From NCBI GenBank assembly GCA_945836785.1, contig CAMAMD010000016.1, positions 1 to 14,083 on the forward strand: a DNA stretch of 14,083 nucleotides, given 5' to 3'. The notes below the pieces were generated by a model, which saw nothing but the letters and a program-made list of their open reading frames with translations, searched no databases and was not told where the DNA came from. The translations under genes were made by a program, and so were the position numbers. Positions within the stretch are counted from its first letter, which is position 1. Each line of letters starts with the position of its first letter. Shown piece by piece: positions 1 to 7,788 of this stretch. This DNA comes from an uncultured Clostridium sp. (GTDB taxonomy: Bacteria > Bacillota_A > Clostridia > Lachnospirales > Lachnospiraceae).

Positions 1-8
1 TTATTTAC

Positions 9-37
9 TTGATGAATATATATGTTTTTGTTAAAAT
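9..37 (+). promoter_or_regulatory. Predicted sigma-A promoter with extended -10, upstream of the chemoreceptor gene
   Basis: A -35-like TTGATG (9-14) is followed after exactly 17 bases by a -10-like TAAAAT (32-37). A TG sits one base upstream of the -10 (29-30), giving the extended TGnTAAAAT form. Transcription would start near 44, leaving a leader of about 30 bases before the ATG at 74. No sigma-28 flagellar consensus is seen, although receptor genes are often under that control. The call is from consensus matching only. Confidence 0.6.
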
Positions 38-73
38 AATACAAAAGAAACCATTGACGTGGGGGGATTACAA

Positions 74-1771
74 ATGAATCAAAAGGTGAAATTTTTTAGT
101 TCTATACGAACAAAGATGGTATGTGCCATGGCTTTCTTATCTGTATTGTCTGGTGTGGTGATGGGATTTTGCATTATACCTGGTATAAATAGAAATATAG
201 ATTCGACCAATCAGAACTATATGAAAGATCTGGCAAAAGCATATGGAACCATGTTTGAGCGGGAGATTGAGATCGATGGTATTGAGATAGCATTGTCGAG
301 TTCAAATTTGTCGAAATCTCTGGATGGTATTGGTGTGGAAGGTATAACGAGCAGTTATGTATATGTTGTAGCTGCAGACGGAACCATGTTGTACCATCCG
401 ACTGCTGATAAGATTGGAAAACCGGTTGAAAACGATGCTGTAAAGCAGACTGTTGAAAAAATATCAAAACATGAGCCGGTCGCTAATGAGGTAATCAGGT
501 ATACATTTAAGGGTGCAGAAAAATATGCCGGCATTTATGTTAATGATGCACAGGACTTTATCGTTGTAGTTACTGCCGATTCGGATGAACTGTTTAAATC
601 CATGGATAAGGTTACCAGAAACGGAATCATCGGACTTGCACTGGTTCTTATTTATGTTTTTGGTATGGGTTCATTTATTGCATATATGTTAATCAGACCT
701 GTAAACATGATATCAAAAATTACAGTTAAATTTTCTGACATGGATTTTTCTGAGGATGAGTTACATAAGAAACTTTGTACACGGAATGATGAGACTGGAT
801 GTATGGCTCGTGCACTTAATCAGCTTGCTTCGGAGCTCATTCAAGTTATTCACGAGATAAAAGAAAAAAGTGATCATTTGCTGGAGGCAGCCGATGCGTT
901 GAATACAGATGCAGATGAAACCGCTACGACGATGGAGCAGGTGGAGAGTGCGATCAATGATATTGCCCAGGGGGCAACATCCCAGGCTGATGAGACACAG
1001 CGGGCAACGGAAAATATTATTATCATGGGTAACATGATTCAGGATACAGACAACGGAATGAACAAACTGCTTTCTTTTGCTCATAGTATGCGGGAGACGA
1101 CAGAACAGGCACAGGATGTCTTAAATGAGCTTAAGAAAGTGAATGCTAAAGCCGAAGAATACATAAATGTTATTGCAGAACAAACCAATACAACAAATGA
1201 ATCTGCATTGAAAATCAGTGAGGCTACAAAGTTGATTACAGCGATTGCGGAGGAAACAAATCTCCTTTCACTCAATGCATCGATTGAAGCAGCGAGAGAA
1301 GGAGAGCAGGGCCGTGGTTTTCGCGTTGTTGCGGTAGAAATACAGAAGATTGCCGAACAGTCAAACGAATATGCAAAGCGTATAGAAGAAATTATACAGG
1401 AATTATTAATTGATTCTGAAAAGGCTGTTGAGACAATGTATGATGTAAAAGAAATTATGCGCGCACAAAGTGATCATGTGGAGCAGACAGAAATTGCATT
1501 TGGTCAGCTTACGGAAGGTGTGGCACAATCTATTGACGGCATCAATGAAATATCAGAGAAAACGACATCTCTGGACCATGCAAGGACAAATGTGGTAGAT
1601 ATTGTTCAGAATCTGACTGCAATCGCAGAGGAAAACGCTGCGGGAACAGAACAGACCTCTGCTTCGGCAACAGAAGTTACAGCAATTGTTGAGGATATTT
1701 CGGATAAGTCAAATTCGTTACGTGATGTTGCAAGAACACTGGATGAAAATATGAATATTTTTAAACTATAG
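74..1771 (+). CDS. Methyl-accepting chemotaxis protein (Cache-HAMP-MCP signal)
   Basis: This is a transmembrane chemoreceptor that would sense a ligand outside the cell and control CheA through CheW. With the start at ATG 74 it has 565 residues. The ATG is preceded by a G-rich ribosome site (about 61-67); an in-frame GTG at 59 lies inside that site and is rejected. Domains in order: first membrane helix about 14-36, an extracellular Cache-like sensor about 40-175 containing an ADGTMLYHP stretch, second membrane helix about 184-207, a HAMP segment about 208-260 ending in a DETG turn, then a long coiled-coil signalling domain. The hairpin tip is conserved ([20 protein letters not shown], 394-413, followed by RGF). 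The C-terminus ends NIFKL, with no CheR-binding pentapeptide tether. No che or flagellar gene is adjacent. The gene appears monocistronic, between its own promoter and terminator. The ligand cannot be told from sequence. Confidence 0.96.
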   Translation: MNQKVKFFSSIRTKMVCAMAFLSVLSGVVMGFCIIPGINRNIDSTNQNYMKDLAKAYGTMFEREIEIDGIEIALSSSNLSKSLDGIGVEGITSSYVYVVAADGTMLYHPTADKIGKPVENDAVKQTVEKISKHEPVANEVIRYTFKGAEKYAGIYVNDAQDFIVVVTADSDELFKSMDKVTRNGIIGLALVLIYVFGMGSFIAYMLIRPVNMISKITVKFSDMDFSEDELHKKLCTRNDETGCMARALNQLASELIQVIHEIKEKSDHLLEAADALNTDADETATTMEQVESAINDIAQGATSQADETQRATENIIIMGNMIQDTDNGMNKLLSFAHSMRETTEQAQDVLNELKKVNAKAEEYINVIAEQTNTTNESALKISEATKLITAIAEETNLLSLNASIEAAREGEQGRGFRVVAVEIQKIAEQSNEYAKRIEEIIQELLIDSEKAVETMYDVKEIMRAQSDHVEQTEIAFGQLTEGVAQSIDGINEISEKTTSLDHARTNVVDIVQNLTAIAEENAAGTEQTSASATEVTAIVEDISDKSNSLRDVARTLDENMNIFKL

Positions 1772-1793
1772 AGTTTGATTTTGTTATTTTATT

Positions 1794-1826
1794 AGGCGGA
1801 ATACTTTGTAAGGGTTCCGCCTTTTT
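1794..1826 (+). terminator. Intrinsic terminator after the chemoreceptor gene
   Basis: An 8-base-pair GC-rich stem, AGGCGGAA (1794-1801) with TTCCGCCT (1815-1822), encloses a 13-base loop and runs directly into a T run (1822-1826). It starts 22 bases after the receptor stop codon. It separates that gene from thiC, so thiC needs its own promoter downstream. Confidence 0.88.
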
Positions 1827-1860
1827 AATTGCTTTTTAATTTCTATACCGCTGTTGTTTT

Positions 1861-1889
1861 TTGACAGATTTTATGATATCTTTTAAGGG
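1861..1889 (+). promoter_or_regulatory. Possible weak promoter for thiC
   Basis: A perfect -35 hexamer TTGACA lies at 1861-1866, but the hexamers 15-17 bases downstream (TTTAAG, TTAAGG, TAAGGG) are poor -10 matches. A better -10, TATGAT (1872-1877), lies too close to this -35 and has no good partner of its own. Some promoter must lie between the terminator at 1826 and the start codon at 1912, so this is the best candidate. Which hexamers are used is uncertain. Confidence 0.3.
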
Positions 1890-1911
1890 AGTATTTTTTT
1901 GGAGGTTTGAC

Positions 1912-3216
1912 ATGAGAGATTATACGACACAAATGGATGCAGCAAAAAAAGGAATTATCACGCCCGAGCTTTTGAAAGTTGCGGAAAAAGAGTTGATGAC
2001 GGCAGATGAGCTTATGCCGCTTGTAGCCTCCGGGAAAGTTGTTATATGTGCGAATAAAAATCATAAATGTCTTGATCCACAGGGCGTTGGCTCTATGCTT
2101 AAGACAAAGATTAATGTAAATCTTGGCGTTTCAAAGGATTGCAAAGATTATGATATTGAAATGAAAAAAGTAATGGAAGCGGTTGATATGGGAGCACATG
2201 CCATTATGGATTTGTCTTCCCATGGGAATACAATTCCGTTTCGGCGGAAACTTACTGCGGAATGTCCGGTTATGATAGGAACAGTTCCGGTATATGACTC
2301 GGTGATTCATTATCAGCGTGATCTGGCAACATTGACAGCAAAAGATTTTATTGACGTGGTTCGCCTGCATGCTGAGGATGGTGTCGATTTTGTTACCTTG
2401 CACTGTGGTATTACAAGAAAAACAATCGAGCAGATAAAAAATCATAAACGTAAAATGAATATTGTTTCGAGAGGTGGTTCTCTGGTATTTGCATGGATGT
2501 CCATGACTGGAAATGAAAATCCATTCTATGAGTATTATGATGAGATTTTGGATATATGCAGGGAGTATGATGTTACAATATCGCTTGGTGATGCATGCAG
2601 ACCGGGATGTCTTGCAGATGCTTCTGATGTCTGTCAGATTGAGGAGCTTGTTCGACTTGGCGAGCTTACAAAACGTGCATGGGAGAAAGATGTGCAGGTT
2701 ATGGTAGAGGGACCGGGACATATGCCGATGGATCAGATTGCGGCCAATATGAAACTGCAGCAGACCATATGTATGGGAGCACCATTTTATGTTTTAGGAC
2801 CACTGGTTACGGATATTGCACCGGGATACGACCATATTACTTCTGCAATCGGAGGTGCGATTGCCGCTGCATCGGGTGCTGCATTTTTATGTTATGTCAC
2901 TCCGGCTGAGCATTTGGCTTTGCCAAACGTTGATGATGTTAAACAGGGGATTATGGCATCAAAAATTGCAGCTCATGCTGCCGATATTGCAAAAGGTATC
3001 AGAGGAGCCAGAGAAATAGATGATAAAATGGCTGATGCCAGAAGAAAACTGGATTGGGAAGCACAGTGGGAATGTGCCATGGATCCGAATACCGCAAAAG
3101 CAATCAGAGATGACAGGAGCCCGGAGCATGAGGATACATGTTCCATGTGTGGTAAATTTTGTGCGGTGCGGAGCATGAATAAGGCGTTGGCCGGAGAATA
3201 TATTGATATTTTATAA
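1912..3216 (+). CDS. thiC: Phosphomethylpyrimidine synthase ThiC (or a BzaF-like ThiC paralogue)
   Basis: ThiC is a radical-SAM-type [4Fe-4S] enzyme that rearranges aminoimidazole ribotide into hydroxymethylpyrimidine phosphate, the pyrimidine half of thiamine. The start at ATG 1912 has an ideal GGAGG at 1901-1905. The 434-residue product matches the short anaerobic form lacking the extra N-terminal domain of the enterobacterial enzyme. Signature segments are present: [55 protein letters not shown] and TPAEHLALP. Probable zinc ligands are H270 (GPGH) and H334 (AEH). The C-terminal cluster cysteines are C410, C413 and C417 in CSMCGKFC, spaced CX2CX3C rather than the CX2CX4C of the E. coli enzyme. 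No other thiamine gene and no TPP riboswitch is visible here. The anaerobic paralogue BzaF, which makes 5-hydroxybenzimidazole for cobamides from the same substrate, cannot be excluded by eye. Confidence 0.92.
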   Translation: MRDYTTQMDAAKKGIITPELLKVAEKELMTADELMPLVASGKVVICANKNHKCLDPQGVGSMLKTKINVNLGVSKDCKDYDIEMKKVMEAVDMGAHAIMDLSSHGNTIPFRRKLTAECPVMIGTVPVYDSVIHYQRDLATLTAKDFIDVVRLHAEDGVDFVTLHCGITRKTIEQIKNHKRKMNIVSRGGSLVFAWMSMTGNENPFYEYYDEILDICREYDVTISLGDACRPGCLADASDVCQIEELVRLGELTKRAWEKDVQVMVEGPGHMPMDQIAANMKLQQTICMGAPFYVLGPLVTDIAPGYDHITSAIGGAIAAASGAAFLCYVTPAEHLALPNVDDVKQGIMASKIAAHAADIAKGIRGAREIDDKMADARRKLDWEAQWECAMDPNTAKAIRDDRSPEHEDTCSMCGKFCAVRSMNKALAGEYIDIL

Positions 3217-3247
3217 GTTCGAATATACCGAAACAGTTCGGAATATA
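3217..3247 (+). repeat. Direct repeat overlapping a hairpin, upstream of the carboxypeptidase gene
   Basis: Two near-identical direct copies lie 19 bases apart: GTTCGAATATA (3217-3227) and GTTCGGAATATA (3236-3247), which differ by one inserted G. The same region can fold into a hairpin: CCGAA (3228-3232) with TTCGG (3237-3241) around a 4-base loop, extended by ATAT (3223-3226) with ATAT (3243-3246) across one A-A mismatch. No T run follows, so it is not a standard terminator. It could be a regulator-binding site, an RNA-processing stem, or chance in AT-rich DNA. Confidence 0.45.
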
Positions 3248-3280
3248 TGGGATGAATAATAAACGAAATGGGGGATAAAA

Positions 3281-4204
3281 ATGGATTTTGGAAGAATCTG
3301 GTATGAAATTAAAAGATGGGCGAGAAGAACCTACAAAAAAATCAGAAAGCTTTTCAGAAAGATTGTGAGATGGTTCCGACGCTATATTCGTCTTTTGGTT
3401 CGTCACACAAAGGCAAAGGATTATAGTGTGCTGATATACACGATTTTGGCTGTCATTGTTTTTGTTCTTGTGATTGTATTATTTGGCAAGCTTTTTTCAG
3501 CTATTGGGGGAAAGAAGGACAAAACGACCAAGGAGCCTACGACAGAGGTCAGCACGCCGCTGGATGCGACCGAGGATCCGGCAGTTGAGAAACAGAGACA
3601 GTTAGCAGATCAGTGCAGAATTATCTATGAAAATAATAAGGATTTTCTTCTCCTGGTTAATGCCTCAAATCCACTTCAGGACGGCTATACATTTGAACAT
3701 CATACATTAAATTGTGGAGAGGATATTGACGAGAGATGTTATCAGGATTTCTTAAATATGTCTAATGCTGTTAATGCGGAGGGAATGTACTATGGTGTTA
3801 TATCGGCATATAGAAGTAGAGAGAAACAGCAGGAAACAATTACAAGCAGTGTGCAGGCATATATGGCACAGGGTATGACAGAAGAGGATGCATATACAAA
3901 GACATATGAGTCAATTCTCCCAATAGGCTACAGTGAGCATGAGACAGGTCTTGCGCTTGATCTAGTTCCACAGGGAGTAAGCATACTCAGTCAGGATGTT
4001 GTAAATGATCCGATTATGCAATGGTTTACTGCAAATAGCTACAAGTATGGTTTCATACTTCGTTATCCTGCGGATAAGGTTGATGTCACAGGAATCAGTT
4101 ATGAGCCGTGGCACTTTAGATATGTGGGAATAGAGGCAGCTGCATTCCTGCATAATAATAATCTCACATTAGAGGAATTTTATCAGCTGATGGAACAGTA
4201 TTAA
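3281..4204 (+). CDS. Membrane-anchored VanY-family D-alanyl-D-alanine carboxypeptidase (peptidase M15B)
   Basis: This zinc peptidase would remove the terminal D-Ala from peptidoglycan stem peptides outside the membrane. The start at ATG 3281 is preceded by GGGGGA. The 307-residue protein has a very basic cytoplasmic N-terminus (residues 5-46, 18 Lys/Arg), one membrane helix about 48-70, a Thr/Glu/Pro-rich spacer about 78-100, and the M15 domain about 105-307. Catalytic features are SAYRS (175-179), SEHETGLALD (218-227, giving ligands H220 and D227) and EPWHFRY (275-281, catalytic E275 and ligand H278). All the expected zinc and catalytic residues are present, so it should be active. No vanRS or ligase genes accompany it, so this looks like routine wall remodelling rather than a vancomycin cassette. 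The next gene, a membrane TPR protein, follows after 20 bases. D,D versus L,D specificity cannot be decided by eye. Confidence 0.93.
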   Translation: MDFGRIWYEIKRWARRTYKKIRKLFRKIVRWFRRYIRLLVRHTKAKDYSVLIYTILAVIVFVLVIVLFGKLFSAIGGKKDKTTKEPTTEVSTPLDATEDPAVEKQRQLADQCRIIYENNKDFLLLVNASNPLQDGYTFEHHTLNCGEDIDERCYQDFLNMSNAVNAEGMYYGVISAYRSREKQQETITSSVQAYMAQGMTEEDAYTKTYESILPIGYSEHETGLALDLVPQGVSILSQDVVNDPIMQWFTANSYKYGFILRYPADKVDVTGISYEPWHFRYVGIEAAAFLHNNNLTLEEFYQLMEQY

Positions 4205-4224
4205 TATACAGGAGTAGGATAAAT

Positions 4225-5145
4225 ATGTCCAATCAAAGAAAAGGTAAAAGAAGTAAAAGACGAACGAAAGCTTATAGACAGTTCGCGATGTTTGTCAATC
4301 TGTTTTTTCTGATTGCCATCGTTGTTTTTGTCATATCAGGTGCATTACATATATTTACGCATAAGCGTGATTACCGGGATGAGGGTGTCTCGCTCTATGA
4401 GCAGGGAAAATATGCTGAAGCAATAGAAGAATTTGATAAAGCTTTGGACTGCAAACAATGGTTTGCCGATAAGCTGAATGTTGATATTGAATTATACAAG
4501 GCTGAGTGTTACATTCAAATGCAGGATTATAAAGCCGCAGGTCAGGTATACACAAAGATTGGTAAAGCATATTCAAAAAGATATTATGATGCGAAAGAAA
4601 ATGCTTTTATGATTGAATTATGTGCTGCACTTGACAGTTATGCTGCGGGAGATTACAGCAGCCCGCTTTCGTGTTTTTCGGAGGCTGTTGACAGGGGATA
4701 TATGGATATGTGTATGTATGCGGCCTCCTGTTATGAGTATAAACAGAATTATGAAAAAATGACGGATTATTATGATATTTATATTGAAAATATGGGTATA
4801 AATCCATATGTATGCTACAAATATGCTGATTATTACCTGTATAAGGAAGACTATAATTCAGCTCTTTCCTATGTGAATCAAGGCATTATGCTTGGAGAAC
4901 AGGAGTATATTCAAAATTTGAAATATCTCGAAATCATATGTTATGAAAAACTGACAGATTATAATCAGGCGTATACCCTTGCACTGTCATACAACAGTAC
5001 CTATCCCGATGATAAAAACGGAGCGGATATGCTGGCATATTTGGACACAAGGGTAAATCCGGATACAACACTTGTAAATGATGTATATGGAGTAGGAAAT
5101 CAGAGTGATGCAGCAACAGATTCGTCTGTTGTAATTGGTGAATAA
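4225..5145 (+). CDS. Membrane-anchored tetratricopeptide-repeat protein
   Basis: The function is not recognised. The 306-residue protein begins with a strongly basic stretch (residues 5-18, KGKRSKRRTK), then a single membrane helix about 20-44, then a soluble region built of TPR-like helical pairs. The clearest repeat is about 50-76 (GVSLYEQGKYAEAIEEFDKAL), with further ones about 87-112, 124-155, 195-223 and 232-255. The tail (about 265-306) is acidic and low in structure. The repeats are rich in tyrosine. The positive-inside rule places the TPR region outside the membrane. TPR arrays usually bind other proteins, so a scaffold role at the cell envelope, perhaps with the carboxypeptidase encoded 20 bases upstream, is a reasonable inference but unproved. 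The start has a CAGGAG-type site about 10 bases upstream. The reading frame is intact. Confidence 0.85.
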   Translation: MSNQRKGKRSKRRTKAYRQFAMFVNLFFLIAIVVFVISGALHIFTHKRDYRDEGVSLYEQGKYAEAIEEFDKALDCKQWFADKLNVDIELYKAECYIQMQDYKAAGQVYTKIGKAYSKRYYDAKENAFMIELCAALDSYAAGDYSSPLSCFSEAVDRGYMDMCMYAASCYEYKQNYEKMTDYYDIYIENMGINPYVCYKYADYYLYKEDYNSALSYVNQGIMLGEQEYIQNLKYLEIICYEKLTDYNQAYTLALSYNSTYPDDKNGADMLAYLDTRVNPDTTLVNDVYGVGNQSDAATDSSVVIGE

Positions 5146-5170
5146 TAACCATAAAAATATTATGTATACC

Positions 5171-5176
5171 AGGTGG
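5171..5176 (+). promoter_or_regulatory. Ribosome binding site that favours the hflX start at 5180
   Basis: AGGTGG (five of six bases of AGGAGG) lies only 3 bases before the ATG at 5180, closer than usual. The in-frame ATG at 5162 and TTG at 5135 have no ribosome site before them, and the TTG overlaps the preceding gene. The 5180 start is therefore favoured but not certain. Confidence 0.5.
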
Positions 5177-5179
5177 CGT

Positions 5180-6409
5180 ATGTTTGATAATAATGAATTA
5201 ATTGAAAAAGTTATATTGTTTGCGGTAGATCTTGATAATGGTGAAAATATTGAGGATAACCTTGATGAATTGGAGGAACTGGTAAAAACTGCCGGTGCAG
5301 TTGTGGTTGGGCGTCTGATTCAGAAGAAAGAACATGTTGATACTGCAACATATCTCGGTTCCGGTAAAACAGAGGAACTTGCAGACATGGTTGTCGGGAC
5401 AGGAGCAACAGGTGTTGTATGTGATGATGAGCTTTCACCAATACAATTGACGAATCTTGAGCGGGAGCTTGATACGAAAATTATGGATCGTACCATGGTT
5501 ATTTTGGATATCTTTGCCGGAAGAGCAAATACGCGGGAAGGTAAGATACAGGTAGAACTTGCACAGTTAAAATATCGTTCTTCAAGGTTGATTGGTATGC
5601 GCAGCTCCATGTCCCGTCTGGGAGGTGGAATCGGAACCAGAGGACCTGGTGAGAAAAAACTGGAGATTGACCGACGTGTAATACGGGATCGTATTGCCCA
5701 GCTTTCAAGAGAATTGGAGGATGTGAAACAGCATAGAGAGGTTATGCGGAAACAGCGTATGCAGGGAAACCTTCCGATTGTGTCTATTGTAGGCTATACC
5801 AATGCGGGAAAATCTACACTGCTGAATCATTTGACAGGTGCCGGTGTCCTTGAGGAAGATAAATTATTTGCAACGCTGGATCCTACATCCAGGAATTATA
5901 AGCTTGCGAATGGGCAGGAGATTATTATTACAGATACGGTTGGATTTATCAGAAAACTTCCGCATCATCTAATCAATGCATTTCGTTCCACACTGGAGGA
6001 AGCCAGATATGCGGATATCATTCTGCATGTGGTTGATGCGTCTAACTCTCATGCAGATATTCAGATTTTGGCCGTATATGAGACCCTGAGAGGGCTGGGT
6101 GTTACGGATAAGCCTGTCATCACTGCATTTAATAAGATTGATAAGCTGGAAGGATCTCCTGTACTGAAGGATTTAACGGCTGATTATACATTGAATATTT
6201 CTGCAAAGCATGAAATCGGATTTGATGACTTGTCTGATATTTTGGCAAATGTAATTAATCAGACAAGGAATTATGTTGAAAAAATCATTCCTTATACAGA
6301 TGCCGGTCTGCTTAACAGAATTCATAAATCGGGAACCTTACTTGAGGAAGAATACAGAGAGGATGGAATATATATCCGTGCCTATGTTGATAAAAGTATG
6401 GATATATAA
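5180..6409 (+). CDS. hflX: GTPase HflX
   Basis: HflX is a translational GTPase-family protein that binds the 50S subunit and splits stalled or idle ribosomes, notably under heat stress. From ATG 5180 it has 409 residues, normal for the family. The N-terminal HflX domain (about 1-145) contains the QLKYRSSRL-type helix. It leads into the glycine-rich linker GGGIGTRGPGEKKLEID (148-164), a family hallmark. The G domain has G1 GYTNAGKST (205-213), G3 DTVGFI (252-257) and G4 NKID (318-321). A C-terminal region follows. All GTP-binding motifs are intact. The gene starts 34 bases after the TPR gene and ends 8 bases before the rRNA methyltransferase gene, suggesting co-transcription with another ribosome-directed enzyme. 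No hfq or hflKC is adjacent. Confidence 0.95.
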   Translation: MFDNNELIEKVILFAVDLDNGENIEDNLDELEELVKTAGAVVVGRLIQKKEHVDTATYLGSGKTEELADMVVGTGATGVVCDDELSPIQLTNLERELDTKIMDRTMVILDIFAGRANTREGKIQVELAQLKYRSSRLIGMRSSMSRLGGGIGTRGPGEKKLEIDRRVIRDRIAQLSRELEDVKQHREVMRKQRMQGNLPIVSIVGYTNAGKSTLLNHLTGAGVLEEDKLFATLDPTSRNYKLANGQEIIITDTVGFIRKLPHHLINAFRSTLEEARYADIILHVVDASNSHADIQILAVYETLRGLGVTDKPVITAFNKIDKLEGSPVLKDLTADYTLNISAKHEIGFDDLSDILANVINQTRNYVEKIIPYTDAGLLNRIHKSGTLLEEEYREDGIYIRAYVDKSMDI

Positions 6410-6417
6410 GAGATTAT

Positions 6418-7788
6418 ATGGAGTTACCACAGAGATTTGAAGAGAATATGAGAACATTGCTCGGAGAGGAATATGAGACATATAAGGCTTGTCTGGAGCA
6501 GCCCATGCATCATGGAATCCGAATCAATACAATGAAAATCAGTGTGGATGAATTTATGTTGATCAATCCGTTTCATCTTACGCCGGTTCCGTGGTGTGCA
6601 AATGGTTTCTATTATGATGAGAATCTTGATAAACCATCCAAACATCCTTACTATTATGCGGGATTGTACTATATTCAGGAGCCAAGTGCCATGACACCTG
6701 CCAGTGTGCTTCCTGTAGAACCGGGAGACAGGGTGCTTGACATCTGTGCGGCACCTGGAGGAAAATCTACCGAACTGGCTGCAAAGCTGAAGGGAAAAGG
6801 CGTGCTTGTATCGAATGATATCAGTGCATCAAGGGCAAAGGCGCTGCTTAAAAATCTGGAGGTTTTCGGAGCAGAGAATGCTCTGATTACAAGTGAACCG
6901 CCTTATAAGCTGGCTGAGCGTTTCCCGGATTATTTTGATAAAATTTTGATTGATGCTCCATGTTCGGGTGAAGGGATGTTCCGCAAATCGTCCTCTATGA
7001 TTACGGCTTGGGAAAACAACGGAAATCAATTGTTTGCAGATTTGCAGCGAAGTATTTTGGATGAGATTGTAAAGATGTTGAAGCCGGGAGGAAAAATTTT
7101 ATATTCAACCTGTACCTTTGCACCTGTTGAAAATGAGCAGTCGGTTGAATATCTCCTTTCTTTGGATAATAGTCTGCATATCAGTGAATTTGAAAAATAT
7201 GAACTGTTTGATGACGGACACCCTGAGTGGTCCTTATCAAAACAACCGGAGCTTGCCCGATGTGCCAGATTGTGGCCACACAGACTGGAAGGAGAGGGGC
7301 ATTTTGTATGTTTGCTGGAAAAAGAAGGGATAAGCTCAAATGTCGGAAATGCAGGGGCATATCCTGTAAAAAAGGTAAAAATTCCATCTGAGGTACAAGA
7401 TTTTCTAATAAAAGTCAAAAAAACATTCGCTGAGCAGAGATTGGAAATATCAGGGGATAAGCTGTATTATATTCCTGAATCATTTCCTGCAGTGCGCGGA
7501 TTGCGTATACTTAGATGCGGATTATATATGGGTGAAATAAAGAAAAATCGTTTTGAACCAAGCCAGTCCCTTGCGATGGCGCTTCGGATGGATGAATTTG
7601 ATAATTCCGTTAATCTTTCTTCTGCGGACGAGCGTGTATTCCGATACCTGCGGGGTGAAACGATAGAGGTTGAAGGAAATAACGGATGGGCGCTTGTATG
7701 TGTGGATTCCTATCCGCTTGGCTGGGGTAAAATAAATAATGGTACGATGAAGAATAAGTACCTGGCAGGTTGGAGGTTGATGTCATGA
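6418..7788 (+). CDS. rsmF: RsmF-type 16S rRNA (cytosine-5) methyltransferase (NOL1/NOP2/Sun family)
   Basis: This SAM-dependent enzyme would place m5C on rRNA. The 456-residue protein has an N-terminal substrate-binding region (about 1-95) and a Rossmann methyltransferase core with SAM motif DICAAPGGKS (108-117). The two catalytic cysteine motifs are DAPCSGEGMF (179-188, C182) and STCTF (220-224, C222). By family knowledge, the cysteine of the TC motif is the nucleophile and the PC cysteine aids product release. The C-terminal region (about 330-456) looks like the ferredoxin-like/PUA-like extension of the RsmF branch, ending with LGWGKINNGTMKNKYLAGWR. The exact target base is not readable: E. 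coli RsmF acts on C1407, and related Gram-positive enzymes also modify C1404 or C1400. The start lies 8 bases after hflX with a weak AAGAGA site. The stop codon overlaps the next start. Confidence 0.9.
   Translation: MELPQRFEENMRTLLGEEYETYKACLEQPMHHGIRINTMKISVDEFMLINPFHLTPVPWCANGFYYDENLDKPSKHPYYYAGLYYIQEPSAMTPASVLPVEPGDRVLDICAAPGGKSTELAAKLKGKGVLVSNDISASRAKALLKNLEVFGAENALITSEPPYKLAERFPDYFDKILIDAPCSGEGMFRKSSSMITAWENNGNQLFADLQRSILDEIVKMLKPGGKILYSTCTFAPVENEQSVEYLLSLDNSLHISEFEKYELFDDGHPEWSLSKQPELARCARLWPHRLEGEGHFVCLLEKEGISSNVGNAGAYPVKKVKIPSEVQDFLIKVKKTFAEQRLEISGDKLYYIPESFPAVRGLRILRCGLYMGEIKKNRFEPSQSLAMALRMDEFDNSVNLSSADERVFRYLRGETIEVEGNNGWALVCVDSYPLGWGKINNGTMKNKYLAGWRLMS
7785..7788 (+). promoter_or_regulatory. 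ATGA overlap coupling the methyltransferase and dehydrogenase genes
   Basis: The ATG of the dehydrogenase (7785-7787) overlaps the TGA of the methyltransferase (7786-7788). A strong TGGAGG site at 7771-7776 lies 8 bases before the ATG. This fixes the start at 7785 rather than the in-frame TTG at 7770, and suggests translational coupling. Confidence 0.75.

Noticed and set aside
59..73. Earlier GTG start for the chemoreceptor
   Set aside because: The GTG lies inside the G-rich ribosome binding site that serves the ATG at 74.
1861..1911. Upstream TTG start adding 17 residues to ThiC
   Set aside because: It has no ribosome site, whereas ATG 1912 has an ideal GGAGG at good spacing, and ThiC homology begins after it.
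2131..2721. 196-codon open frame on the minus strand inside thiC
   Set aside because: It is the antisense shadow of a well-conserved gene. Its translation has no recognisable domain and no ribosome site or intergenic space supports it.
3281..4204. Vancomycin-resistance (vanY) cassette
   Set aside because: There is no vanR/vanS, ligase, VanH or VanX gene nearby; VanY-family carboxypeptidases are common wall-remodelling enzymes.
7026..7418. 130-codon minus-strand frame inside the methyltransferase gene
   Set aside because: It lies fully inside a gene with intact catalytic motifs and has no recognisable features.
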